Shown here: piece after piece, positions 39,809 to 47,815 of the stretch
Position numbering within the stretch: position 1 is the stretch's first letter
How the letters are laid out: each line of letters starts with the position of its first letter
Source of the DNA: Gloeomargarita sp. SRBZ-1_bins_9
GTDB lineage: Bacteria; Cyanobacteriota; Cyanobacteriia; Gloeomargaritales; Gloeomargaritaceae
DNA: 64,000 bases
Assembly: GCA_039794565.1 (NCBI GenBank)
Contig: JAUQVX010000004.1
Span: 1-64,000 of the forward strand
Direction: 5' to 3'
Translations under genes and position numbers: made by a program
Notes under the pieces: generated by a model
The model's database searches: none
Seen by the model: only the letters and a program-made list of their open reading frames with translations
What the model was told of the DNA's origin: nothing

Positions 39809-40701
39809 GGGCTGTTCTCCAGCGACACAGCAAAACCCTCGGCAATCGTGCGCAGGTTATGGGCCAGCAATTCCAGGTAAGTGGGGGCCGGCCCATTCGG
39901 CGGCGTCAAAGAATCCACGAATAAAATCCCCCCAAAACGCGCCCCCGTTGCCCGCGCCACCTGCTGTTGCACCTGAGGATTCACCGTACTTTCACAAAAC
40001 ACCACCGGGATTTGCCGCGCCCGCACCTGGTCTATCACCCGGCCAATGTGTTGAGGCGTGCCCTCCTGATCGGCGTTGCTTGCCCACAGATACAGGTGCT
40101 GCCAGCCATAGTCCCGCGCCCAGTAGTAAAACGCCCCCTCGCAGGTCACCAAATACCGCTGCTGGGGAGAAATCACCGCCGTCAACTGCTGAAACTTTTG
40201 GTCAAAGGCCCGAAACTGCTGCTGCAACCGCTGAGCATTTTGCTGATACCAAGGGGCGTTCGCCGGGTCTATTTGACTCAGGGCCTGGCGGATGTTTTCC
40301 ACATAAACCTCGGCCAGTCGGGGGGAGAGCCAAGCATGGGGGTCCGGCTGGTCCGGTGCCAGGAAAATCGGGGTAATGCCGGCGCTGACCGTGACCCGGG
40401 GCACCGACCGTAACGGCTGGTCTAACCGCTGCACCCACCGCTCCAGACCCAACCCGTTTTCCAGGATCAACCGCGCCTGCTGTAGCCGGGCCATCCCCCG
40501 CGGCGTCGGTTCGTAGCCGTGAATCTCCACCCCCGGCGGCACTAGGGATTCCACCCGCACCCGCTCCCCCCCCACCTGCTGGGCCATATCCGCCACAATG
40601 GTGAACGTCGCCACCACCAAGCGTTCCTGAGCTGCCGGCGCCCCGCATCCCGCCACCCCCACCAACACCCATAACCCCACTAACCCAGCCAGCCGTCGCA
40701 T
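39805..40701 (-). CDS. mntC: Manganese-binding lipoprotein MntC
   Basis: A 298-residue periplasmic metal-binding protein. The signal peptide ends with a lipobox (VGVAGC, Cys19), so it is probably lipid-anchored. The four ligands of the family fit: His61 (VEIHGYEPTP), His122 (DPHAWLSP), Glu187 (VTCEGAFYYWARDYG) and Asp262 (FVDSL). The stretch VVFCESTVNPQVQQQVARAT followed by GARFGG and VPT/APTYLELL is closely like cyanobacterial MntC. It hands Mn2+ to MntA/MntB. Two copies of a 15-bp direct repeat lie in the upstream region and may be the operator for a manganese-sensing regulator. Confidence 0.92.
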   Translation of the reverse strand: MRRLAGLVGLWVLVGVAGCGAPAAQERLVVATFTIVADMAQQVGGERVRVESLVPPGVEIHGYEPTPRGMARLQQARLILENGLGLERWVQRLDQPLRSVPRVTVSAGITPIFLAPDQPDPHAWLSPRLAEVYVENIRQALSQIDPANAPWYQQNAQRLQQQFRAFDQKFQQLTAVISPQQRYLVTCEGAFYYWARDYGWQHLYLWASNADQEGTPQHIGRVIDQVRARQIPVVFCESTVNPQVQQQVARATGARFGGILFVDSLTPPNGPAPTYLELLAHNLRTIAEGFAVSLENSP

Positions 40702-40711
40702 CCCCTTTCAT

Positions 40712-40774
40712 AATCCTTTCATGATTCCCAGTCTACCACAAGTCAGCGCTATTTTTCACAATCCTTTCATGATT
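40712..40774. promoter_or_regulatory. Twin 15-bp direct repeats in the mntC/natD divergent region
   Basis: The 15-mer AATCATGAAAGGATT (minus strand) occurs at 40712-40726 and 40760-40774, 48 bp apart, and is followed in both copies by RTGAAA. A TAGACT that could be the mntC -10 lies between them. In Synechocystis mntCAB is repressed via the ManS-ManR two-component system at high Mn; these repeats are a candidate site for such a regulator. That is inference from position only. Confidence 0.55.
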
Positions 40775-40824
40775 TGGGGCGGGGGGAGAGCGGGCTAGAA
40801 TGGGAGGGTGGCGATGGGAGTGGC

Positions 40825-41880
40825 ATGGTCAACTATCTCATTTTTTTGGCCTTGAACACGGGGATTTTTGCCCTGTTTAGTTTGGGGTTGAATTTGCAGT
40901 GGGGGGTAACAGGGCTAATTAATTTCGGCCATGTGGCGTTTATGACCCTAGGGGCCTATGCCACGGTGTTGTTGACCTTGCAGGGGGTAGCCTGGTTTTG
41001 GGCGATGGTTGTCGGGATCGGGTTGGCCAGTCTGTTGGCTCTCATCCTGGGATTGACGACCCTGCGGTTGCGGGAAGACTACTTAGCGATTCTCACCATT
41101 GGTGTGTCGGAACTGCTGCGTTTGGTGGCCCTCAACGAGCAGTGGTTGACCCGGGGGCCCCTGGGGTTATTCAGCTATCCGTTGCCCTGGCAAGGGGAGT
41201 GGAGTCGTTGGCTGGCGGTGGTGCTCTGGACGGTGCTGTTTGGCGTGAGCTTGCGGCAACTGAGCTATGGCTGGCGGGTGCCTTTACGCTTGCAGCGGGC
41301 CTTGGCCGGGACGGCGATGGCGTTGGTGATAGCGCTCTATGGGGCGGGCTTGGTGGCTTTGGCTCAGGGGGACTACAAGGTGCGGTTGCTGGTGTTGTTG
41401 GCAGCGGCCCTGGTCGGGACGTTTCTGTTGCTGGAGCGGTTGAGCCATTCCCCCTGGGGCCGTCTGCTCAAGGGGATTCGCGAAGACGAAGTGGCGGTAC
41501 AGGCCCTGGGCAAAAACGTCTTCATCTACAAGCTCCACAGTTTGGTGTTGGGGGGAATGATTGGGGGCTTGAGCGGTGCCTTCTATGCTTGGCAGTTGAC
41601 CTTTATCAACCCAGAATCCTTCGTGCCCTTGATCACGTTTCAGGCCTGGATGATTGTGATTATTGGGGGGGGTGGCAACCACGCCGGGACGTTACTGGGG
41701 GCCTTGATTTTTTGGCTGTACGACTCAGTGACCCGTTTTGTGCTGCCGGTGCTGCTGCCGTTGGATGGGGCGCGCCTGGGGGCATTGCGGGTGATGGTCA
41801 TCGGGTTGCTGCTGATTCTGGTGCTGGTGTGGCGACCCCAGGGGCTGCTGGGGAAAAAAGAAGAGCTGATTCTCCATTGA
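40825..41880 (+). CDS. natD: LivM/NatD-type branched-chain/neutral amino-acid ABC permease
   Basis: A 351-residue permease with about nine membrane helices: LGLNLQWGVTGLINFGHVAF at the N-terminus, FRLREDYLAI-like TLRLREDYLAILTIGVSELL, and the conserved loop WGRLLKGIREDEVAVQALGK before FIYKLHSLVLGGMIGGLSG. This is the HAAT-family pattern of LivM; the cyanobacterial name for such a subunit is NatD. Other subunits (NatA, B, C, E) are not in the window. The ATG at 40825 follows GGGAGTGGC; a -10-like TAGAAT is at 40796-40801. Divergent from mntC. Confidence 0.85.
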   Translation: MVNYLIFLALNTGIFALFSLGLNLQWGVTGLINFGHVAFMTLGAYATVLLTLQGVAWFWAMVVGIGLASLLALILGLTTLRLREDYLAILTIGVSELLRLVALNEQWLTRGPLGLFSYPLPWQGEWSRWLAVVLWTVLFGVSLRQLSYGWRVPLRLQRALAGTAMALVIALYGAGLVALAQGDYKVRLLVLLAAALVGTFLLLERLSHSPWGRLLKGIREDEVAVQALGKNVFIYKLHSLVLGGMIGGLSGAFYAWQLTFINPESFVPLITFQAWMIVIIGGGGNHAGTLLGALIFWLYDSVTRFVLPVLLPLDGARLGALRVMVIGLLLILVLVWRPQGLLGKKEELILH

Positions 41881-41907
41881 ACAACTGCCTCGGCAAGGGA
41901 ACACATC

Positions 41908-43024
41908 CTAATTATTGGTAGTCCCACCCTGGCGCAGATAGCTCTGGATAAATAGGTCCAAATCCCCGTTGAGTACGCCCTCTACATCAGGTGTTTCCAC
42001 CTTAGTGCGCACATCTTTCACCAAGCGGTAGGGGTCAAACACATAGTTGCGAATTTGGTTCCCCCAGGTGGCGGCCACCGCATCCCCGCGAATTTGGGCA
42101 ATTTCTTGTAGGCGTTGTTCCTGGAGGATGACCAGCAATTTGGCCTTCAAAATGGCCAGGGCTTTTTGCTTGTTTTGCAGTTGGGAGCGCTCCTGGGTGC
42201 AGCGTACCGAAAGTCCAGTAGGGATATGGACAATCCGCACCGCCGTTTCCACCTTGTTGACGTTCTGGCCCCCCTTGCCGCCCGCCCGGGAGGTAGTAAT
42301 TTCCAGATCGCTTTCGGGGATTTCCACTTCGGAGATGGTTTGGTCCGGAAGGATGGGCATCACCTCGACCCCCGCAAAGCTGGTCTGGCGTTTGCCATTG
42401 GCATTAAAGGGGGAAATGCGCACCAACCGATGGGTCCCCTTTTCGCCCTTGAGGTAACCGTAGGCGTAGCGCCCCTCAATTTCCAACGTTGCCGACTTGA
42501 TGCCTGCCTCTTCCCCTTCGGAAAGGTCCGTCAAACGCACCTTGTAACCCTGGCGTTCCCCCCAGCGCATATACATCCGCAGCAGCATTTCCGCCCAGTC
42601 TTGGGCATCTGTCCCCCCGGCGCCGGCGTTAATCGTCACCACCGCCCCTTCCTGGTCGTAGGGTCCCGCTAGGAGCTGCTCCAGTTCCCAGCGGTTGAGT
42701 TCCCGGTCAAGCTGGCCCAGGGTTTGGACCGCCTCTGCCCAGAGGGCCTCATCCGGCTCCACGGCCAGCAGCTCCACGATGGTCTGACAATCGTCTATCT
42801 GCCGTTGCCAGCGCTGAAGTTGATCCAGGCGAGTTTTGGCGTCATTGAGGGCCTGCAGCGTGGCCTGGGCGCGTTCGGGGTCTTGCCAAAAATCCGCTTG
42901 CCCTGCCGTGTGCTCCAGGTCCTGTAACCGGGCCGTTAAGGCGGCGGGGTCAAAGGTAGTCCCGGGCGTGGCCCAGGCGCGTGCGTAGGTCGTCTAATTG
43001 GCGCTTGAGTTCGCTCAGTTCCAT
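41908..43024 (-). CDS. prfB: Peptide chain release factor 2 with +1 programmed frameshift
   Basis: RF2, which reads UGA and UAA. Frame one begins at ATG 43024 (MELSELKRQLDDLRTRLG...) and meets an in-frame TGA at 42952-42950 in the sequence CTTTGAC. Skipping one T moves to the frame starting GAC at 42951 (DPAALTARLQDLEHTAGQA...), which runs to 41908, giving 371 residues: join of 43024-42953 and 42951-41908. GGQ is in [16 protein letters not shown]; the SPF codon-recognition motif is present (ISPFNANGKRQTSFAG). Efficiency of the shift depends on the level of RF2 itself, a known autoregulation. A purine-rich CCCGGGACTAC precedes the slip site. Confidence 0.96.
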
Positions 43025-43113
43025 AGCGGTTCCCTTGTCCCCAAGACCTTTCAATATACCATGCTAGTCGGGCCAGGGGGTGAATGTGATAGGATAAAGA
43101 CCTGGTGATTTGC

Positions 43114-43198
43114 GGGTCGGTGCCCGAGTGGTTAATGGGGGCGGACTGTAAATCCGCTGGCTCTGCCTACGCTGGTTCGAATCCAGCCCGGCCCACCA
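43114..43198 (+). tRNA. tRNA-Tyr (GTA)
   Basis: 85 nt including an encoded CCA end (43196-43198). Acceptor GGGTCGG pairs with CCGGCCC, anticodon loop CTGTAAA with anticodon GTA, a long variable arm (GGCTCTGCCTAC region) as expected for class II tRNA-Tyr, and T-arm GCTGGTTCGAATCCAGC. A TAGGAT about 20 nt upstream could be its -10. Confidence 0.97.
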
Positions 43199-43202
43199 CC
43201 GC

Positions 43203-43274
43203 GCCCGTGTAGCTCAGTGGTAGAGCACACCCTTGGTAAGGGTGAGGCCACGAGTTCAATCCTCGTCACGGGCT
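43203..43274 (+). tRNA. tRNA-Thr (GGT)
   Basis: 72 nt, acceptor GCCCGTG pairing with CACGGGC, D-arm AGCTCAGTGGTAGAGC, anticodon loop TTGGTAA with anticodon GGT, T-arm CGAGTTCAATCCTCG. CCA is not encoded. It starts 4 nt after tRNA-Tyr, so both come from one transcript, and a T-run (TTTTTT) follows. Confidence 0.97.
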
Positions 43275-43319
43275 TTTTTGCGGTATAGTGTTACAGGGTT
43301 TTTGTGAAAGGGCAGGGCT

Positions 43320-44033
43320 ATGGTTTCCCTTCCCCCAGCCGAGGAGAAGGCAATTGTCAAGGACTATTTTGACGGCGTTGGGTTTGAGCGCTGGCGCAAC
43401 ATTTACGGCACTGGCCAGGTCAACCGGGTGCAGGCGGACATCCGCGCTGGGCATCAACGGACGATTGATACGGTATTGAGTTGGCTGCCTGGGGATTTAA
43501 CCGGCGTGACTGTGGCGGATGTGGGCTGTGGGGTCGGCAGTTTGGCCTTGCCGCTGGCGGAACGGGGGGCCAACGTTTGGGCCAGCGATATTGCCGTCAA
43601 GATGGTGCAGGAGGCGCAAAACCAGGCCCGGCGACGGCGCAACCCCCAGGGGCAATTCCTGGACCACAACATTGTGTTTGTGGTGGCGGATTTAGAGGAA
43701 TTGCGGGGCAAGTACGATGTGGTGATTTGTCTGGATGTGCTTATTCATTACCCGGCGGCCCGTGCCCGGCAGATGTTGCGCCATTTGGCCCAGTGCGCCC
43801 ACCAGCGTTTGATTTTCAGCTTTGCCCCCCAAACCCCCTTTTATAGCCTGCTGAAAAAAATCGGCGGTTTATTTCCTGGCGCCAGCAAAACCACCCGTGC
43901 CTACCTCCACCCCGAACCCCTCATGGTACAGACCCTGACGGAGTTAGGCTGGCAGCTACAAAACCGCACCCAAATCAGTACCCGGTTTTACTTTGCACGG
44001 GTGCTGGACTTCAGCCGACCGGCTGGTAGTTGA
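43320..44033 (+). CDS. chlM: Magnesium-protoporphyrin IX methyltransferase
   Basis: A 237-residue SAM-dependent enzyme that methylates the C13 propionate of Mg-protoporphyrin IX, the second committed step of chlorophyll synthesis. Features are [20 protein letters not shown] near the start, the SAM motif [20 protein letters not shown], the acidic VASDI-like [15 protein letters not shown], and [14 protein letters not shown] at 43320 is preceded by GGGCAGGGCT. The 3' end overlaps tpiA by 23 nt on the opposite strand. Confidence 0.96.
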   Translation: MVSLPPAEEKAIVKDYFDGVGFERWRNIYGTGQVNRVQADIRAGHQRTIDTVLSWLPGDLTGVTVADVGCGVGSLALPLAERGANVWASDIAVKMVQEAQNQARRRRNPQGQFLDHNIVFVVADLEELRGKYDVVICLDVLIHYPAARARQMLRHLAQCAHQRLIFSFAPQTPFYSLLKKIGGLFPGASKTTRAYLHPEPLMVQTLTELGWQLQNRTQISTRFYFARVLDFSRPAGS

Positions 44034-44760
44034 CAATGCGGGCGAAGCTGTGGGGGTCTAAGCTGGCGCTACCGACCAGTACCCCGTCAATTTCGGGCAT
44101 GGCCATCAGCTCATCAATGTTATCGGGCTTGACGGAACCCCCGTAGAGAATCTGCACCTGGTCGGGTGTTTGCTGGGCCACTTGTTGCAGCAGGGTCACC
44201 TCCTTGCGAATCAGGCCAATGACTCGGTTGGCCTCCTCCGCCGGACAGGTGTTGCCGGTGCCGATTGCCCAGATGGGTTCATAGGCGATGATCAACCGGG
44301 CCACCTGCACCCCTACCAGGGCTTGGGCCAGTTGCGCTAGGATGTGGGCTTCCGTCAATCCCTGCTGCCGTTGCTCCAGGGTCTCGCCGACACACAGGAT
44401 GGGGGTCAGACCATGGCGTTGGGCAGCCTTGAGGCGGAGATTCACCCGTTCGTCCGTTTCGCCAAAATACTGACGGCGCTCGCTGTGGCCGATGATCACG
44501 TAGCGCACCCCCAAATCCGTCAACATGGGCGGGCTAATTTCCCCGGTATAGGCCCCTTCATCTTCCCAGTGGACGTTCTGGGCACCCAGGGCGATGCCGG
44601 TGGGGAGCAATTTCTCCGCCAGGGCCTCCAGGGCTGTAAAGGGGGCGCACAGCACCACATCCCGGTCGGTTCCCGCCACCAATGGAGCGAAGGCTTGTAC
44701 GTAGGCTAGGGCCTCACGCCGGGTTTTGTACATCTTCCAGTTGCCCGCAATCACCGCCAT
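44011..44760 (-). CDS. tpiA: Triosephosphate isomerase
   Basis: About 249 residues, TIM-barrel enzyme interconverting glyceraldehyde-3-phosphate and dihydroxyacetone phosphate in glycolysis and the Calvin cycle. Markers are [16 protein letters not shown], the histidine base in [13 protein letters not shown], catalytic Glu in [16 protein letters not shown] and the phosphate loop [14 protein letters not shown] 44760 puts the start right before VIAGNWKMY; an ATG at 44790 would add ten residues and is less likely. Convergent with chlM. Confidence 0.97.
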   Translation of the reverse strand: MAVIAGNWKMYKTRREALAYVQAFAPLVAGTDRDVVLCAPFTALEALAEKLLPTGIALGAQNVHWEDEGAYTGEISPPMLTDLGVRYVIIGHSERRQYFGETDERVNLRLKAAQRHGLTPILCVGETLEQRQQGLTEAHILAQLAQALVGVQVARLIIAYEPIWAIGTGNTCPAEEANRVIGLIRKEVTLLQQVAQQTPDQVQILYGGSVKPDNIDELMAMPEIDGVLVGSASLDPHSFARIVNYQPVG

Positions 44761-44873
44761 CGTTGCCGCCTGATCCTGCAAAAATTCCATGTTTAGCTAG
44801 TTTACGCCAATTGGGTACCGGTGCGTTGAAGCCCCCCGGGTATAATCGGTAATGTCCTGTCCATCCTACCCCC

Positions 44874-45353
44874 ATGAACCCCAACCCTCGGAACACGGTG
44901 CCCCCCATACCCGGCAAGCGCACGACCGTCCCACCTATGCCCACAGCGGCTGGCCTGCCCCCAGCACCGGCGACCGAATTACGGCCCTGGGGCAGTTTTA
45001 CGGTTTTGGAAGAAGGCAAAAACTACAAAATCAAACGCATTGAAGTCAAACCGGGGCACCGATTGAGCTTACAAATGCACTACCACCGCAGCGAGCATTG
45101 GATTGTCGTCTCCGGTACGGCCAAGGTCACCTGCGGCGATAAGGAACTCCTGCTCAACACGAATGAATCAACCTTTGTCCCCCCCTGCACCCCCCACCGT
45201 TTGGAAAATCCTGGTTTGATTGACCTGGTGCTGATCGAAGTGCAAAACGGCCAGTACCTTGGGGAAGACGACATCGTCCGTTTTCAGGATGATTACGCCC
45301 GGGCACCCAAACCCACCCCTGAAGCCGATAGCAGCCACCCACCAAGCAGTTAA
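44874..45353 (+). CDS. Phosphomannose isomerase type II-like cupin protein
   Basis: A 159-residue protein. After a 38-residue proline- and threonine-rich N-terminus comes the cupin domain of type II mannose-6-phosphate isomerases: RPWGSFTVLEEGKNYKIKRI, then LSLQMHYHRSEHWIVVSGTA with the metal-binding HxH...E, FVPPCTPHRLENPG with the later His, and LIEVQNGQYLGEDDIVRFQD. The guanylyltransferase domain usually fused to it is absent. It may isomerise fructose-6-phosphate to mannose-6-phosphate for GDP-mannose, feeding Gmd (30-31 kb). Confidence 0.88.
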   Translation: MNPNPRNTVPPIPGKRTTVPPMPTAAGLPPAPATELRPWGSFTVLEEGKNYKIKRIEVKPGHRLSLQMHYHRSEHWIVVSGTAKVTCGDKELLLNTNESTFVPPCTPHRLENPGLIDLVLIEVQNGQYLGEDDIVRFQDDYARAPKPTPEADSSHPPSS

Positions 45354-45393
45354 CGTTGGGAGCCTGACCACAGAGGGCGTTCACCGTTCTCCC

Positions 45394-45427
45394 TTGACGT
45401 CTTTTATGAGAATCATTATCATTCTCA
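45394..45427 (+). promoter_or_regulatory. Promoter overlapped by a Fur box
   Basis: A -35 TTGACG (45394-45399), 17-bp spacer and -10-like TATCAT (45417-45422) are overlapped by a near-perfect 21-bp palindrome at 45407-45427 whose core is GAATCATTATCATTC, an excellent match to the Fur iron box. With iron, Fur-Fe2+ binding here would block RNA polymerase. The DsrE-type gene begins 28 nt downstream. Confidence 0.85.
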
Positions 45428-45454
45428 GACGAAGATGAAGGGATAGGTGTGCGG

Positions 45455-45856
45455 ATGAAGGTGGCATACGTGTTTACCCACCCCCGTTGCGGGACGTACA
45501 AGCTAGGGCAAATGATTCTGCCCCAGTTAGAAGCCGGGGTGCATGGGGCGCAGGTGGTGGCGATGTTCTTCTTTGATGACAATTGTTTTGTTTTGCGGAA
45601 AGGAGACCCTATCGGGGAGCGCCTAGCTAAGGTTGCCCAGGATCAGAACATTCTGCTGATGATGTGTGACATGTGTGCCCTGGAACGCAATCTTGCGGAA
45701 GGGGAACCCCGCTGGTGCTATCCCGACGGTACAGGACGCACTGAACCGGCTCTTTGTAAGCCCAAAGATACGGTCGCGGGAGTCATGGTGGGCTGTTTCC
45801 CTGATTTTTACGCAGCTTTCCAGGACAACCCGCCTGACCAGGTCATCACCCTATAG
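45455..45856 (+). CDS. Cysteine-rich DsrE-family protein under Fur control
   Basis: A 133-residue small soluble protein of the DsrE/DsrF fold: VAYVFTHPRCGTYKLGQMIL and AQVVAMFFFDDNCFVLRKGD are the usual strand-helix-strand units. It has seven cysteines (12, 44, 71, 74, 88, 101, 114), with CDMC at 71-74 and a WCYPDG motif, more than typical DsrE sulphur-transfer proteins; related proteins are labelled SaoD-like. It may bind metal or carry persulphide sulphur, but this is untested. The ATG at 45455 is used; a GTG six bases upstream is possible. The Fur box says it is made when iron is scarce. Confidence 0.8.
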   Translation: MKVAYVFTHPRCGTYKLGQMILPQLEAGVHGAQVVAMFFFDDNCFVLRKGDPIGERLAKVAQDQNILLMMCDMCALERNLAEGEPRWCYPDGTGRTEPALCKPKDTVAGVMVGCFPDFYAAFQDNPPDQVITL

Positions 45857-45867
45857 GGGCGACTTCT

Positions 45868-45884
45868 GGATCTAGGATAGATCC
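45868..45884. repeat. Perfect 7-bp inverted repeat after the DsrE gene
   Basis: GGATCTA, loop GGA, TAGATCC begins 12 nt past the stop codon. It may act as a transcript-stabilising or terminating hairpin, though no T-run follows. Confidence 0.5.
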
Positions 45885-45959
45885 GTAAACCTCGGGGGGG
45901 CCAAAATCCTAGGGGGTTCACCAAGTCTCAAGCTCTTCATCCGGGTATGCAGGCTTTTC

Positions 45960-46067
45960 CAGGCGCGGGGGAGTTCCCAAGGCTGGTTGGGCATTACCTA
46001 CCAGGACATGGACCTGCGGATCAGGCGGGGCGATAAGGGGAATGTGTTGGTCCCGGCACGCGTTTAA
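45960..46067 (+). pseudogene. Remnant of a PAP/fibrillin-type C-terminus
   Basis: The open frame ends [20 protein letters not shown] followed by NVLVPARV and TAA. This looks like the end of PAP/fibrillin (plastid-lipid-associated) proteins, where DTTYLDEDLRIGRGDKG and a valine-rich tail are conserved. No matching upstream part is seen in this frame, so it is probably a leftover of a lost gene. The family assignment rests on a short stretch. Confidence 0.4.
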
Positions 46068-46073
46068 TGGGCT

Positions 46074-47348
46074 TTAACACCCGTTAGGACGACAACCCGG
46101 ATTCACCTGATCTCGCCGCTCAAAACGTGAGGGATCGGGATTCCCACCTGTTGTAGCGGGTTCAAAACCAGGATTGACCACCGGCGCAAGAGGGCCAATG
46201 GTTAAGCGGGGCACTGAAGCTGGATCTTGGTAATCTCCATCCGGGTTGACCTGTGCCCCCGGTCGTGGGTTTTCCCGAAGTTGCTCCACCACCGACTTGG
46301 GACGCAAATGTTCCAGTCCAGGAACTATCTCCCAAATAGCTGGCCCGTCACCGCAGGGGTCATCGGGAGCGCAGTTGCGGGTTATGCCTCTTCGTCGTTC
46401 ATCCCGGGCTATAAACTCCCACACTAATAGATCATCTAGAGGTAGATCACTTTGTTGTCTGCCAGTTCTAGTTTCACCGGTGTTGGGATCGTGGTAAGTG
46501 CCTCTATTTTCCCAAGATACGTCAGTACGGCCACTAGGAGTGGTAATGAGGGTTCCACGAGACTCAACGGTAAAGGTGCGGCCATCCTGGGCAACGACAG
46601 TTGAATGGCGCACTGTTCCTCTGTCATCCCGGGTTGTCCAGGATGTGATTTTGTAGGTGTAGCCATCGGGAGAAGTATAAATCCGACTGTTGACTTGACT
46701 GTCTCCACTACTCTGTTTTGCCCCACCACCATCCATCAGCAAACTGTCCTGGCTTGGCATTCCCGGACGCAGGCCATTACCGTTGTAGCGGGAATTGCGC
46801 CCACTGCGGGAGCGGGAGTTGAGGTCTTCCTGCAATCCGAATAAGGGGTCATCGTGCTGGTTGCGGGGATCGCCTTGTCGGGAACGGGGATTACCCAAAT
46901 TCTCCCGATTGCGGTCGAGGGGATTCTCCCGTGTCCCTTCGGGTAAGACATTGGTGGCTTCCCGTACCTGATTCAAAGCGTTCTGCACCTGCTGAGCCTC
47001 GGCTCCCCGGCGGGCGGCTTCCGGGATGTCTCCGAAGATGCGCGGGTCGATCTGTAAAATCCGTTCCTGCCCCACTGCGCCCGGCACACCGGCGGGATTG
47101 GCATTGCCACTGTTAAATAGGTTGTGGTGCATATTGGGATTGACATTGGGCATCGTTGTCCCCCCCGTGTTCGCCGGTTTGGAATCTTGGGGAATGGGGG
47201 GCACCGGCGGAGGTAAATTGATAGGTTGATTCGTCGGCGGGGGCTGCACTGTCGTTTGCAGGGTTTTGATCTGAGCTTTGGCCGGTAGGGTGAGATTCCC
47301 AGCCAATAACGTCGCCAAAATCAAGGATGAAAGGGTCGTTTGCCGCAT
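46074..47348 (-). CDS. Secreted protein of unknown function
   Basis: A 424-residue protein with a clear signal peptide (LSSLILATLLAGNLTLPAKA, cleavage at AKA-Q, residue 25/26). The mature part is hydrophilic, poor in helices and rich in Asn, Arg, Pro, Gly and Asp: a proline stretch (INLPPPVPPIPQ), a low-complexity Arg/Asn region (NSRSRSGRNSRYNGNG) and a central part with repeated beta-like units (YTSPDGYTYKITSWTTRD, VVAQDGRTFTVESRGTLI). Four cysteines lie at the end (NCAPDDPC, GCRPNGC). No known domain is recognised. The region is AT-richer than its surroundings. Confidence 0.75.
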   Translation of the reverse strand: MRQTTLSSLILATLLAGNLTLPAKAQIKTLQTTVQPPPTNQPINLPPPVPPIPQDSKPANTGGTTMPNVNPNMHHNLFNSGNANPAGVPGAVGQERILQIDPRIFGDIPEAARRGAEAQQVQNALNQVREATNVLPEGTRENPLDRNRENLGNPRSRQGDPRNQHDDPLFGLQEDLNSRSRSGRNSRYNGNGLRPGMPSQDSLLMDGGGAKQSSGDSQVNSRIYTSPDGYTYKITSWTTRDDRGTVRHSTVVAQDGRTFTVESRGTLITTPSGRTDVSWENRGTYHDPNTGETRTGRQQSDLPLDDLLVWEFIARDERRRGITRNCAPDDPCGDGPAIWEIVPGLEHLRPKSVVEQLRENPRPGAQVNPDGDYQDPASVPRLTIGPLAPVVNPGFEPATTGGNPDPSRFERRDQVNPGCRPNGC

Positions 47349-47815
47349 GAACGCTACTCCTAGAAATGGTCGGCTCTAAGGCTGATACTTCTGATGGTAG
47401 GGCGATATTTTTCAGTTGATAATTACAACGATCACATCCGGCTATTGATCTCAATCACATATCTTTGCTGGCGGACACTGACCTATGGATGACTTTATTC
47501 ATGCAAGCGGGGAGGAGATTTTTTAGCGGATGCAGAAATTACAGAGAACCAACATCGGGAGATGCCCCCCCTGCGACCGCTAATCACCAATTTTTAGAGG
47601 CACCCCTAAAACACCCCCTGCACGCTCAAGAGTAACCGAGGTATTTGTTCAAAATTGGGTGCAAATTTACTCAAAGGGAATGCCAATTCTAAACGTATTT
47701 GCCACAGTCCAAATTCTACTGAGGCTAATTCCCAATTTCCTGGTTCTGCAAGCGTTAGTTTTTTTTCAAAGTTTCAAGCGCTTTATCCTGGTATGCCAGA
47801 TTCAAACGTAAAGCT
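47349..47815. other. AT-rich interval between the secreted protein and NnrU
   Basis: About 470 nt. On the minus strand there is a protein-like frame (47606-47764) reading KLTLAEPGNWELASVEFGLW, and just upstream in another frame GEALRLNLAYQDKALETLKK; adding one base to the T8 tract (47759-47766) would join them into about 75 codons following the NnrU gene. I see no other gene or RNA. The segment near 47349-47480 is likely the promoter region of the secreted-protein gene. Confidence 0.5.
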
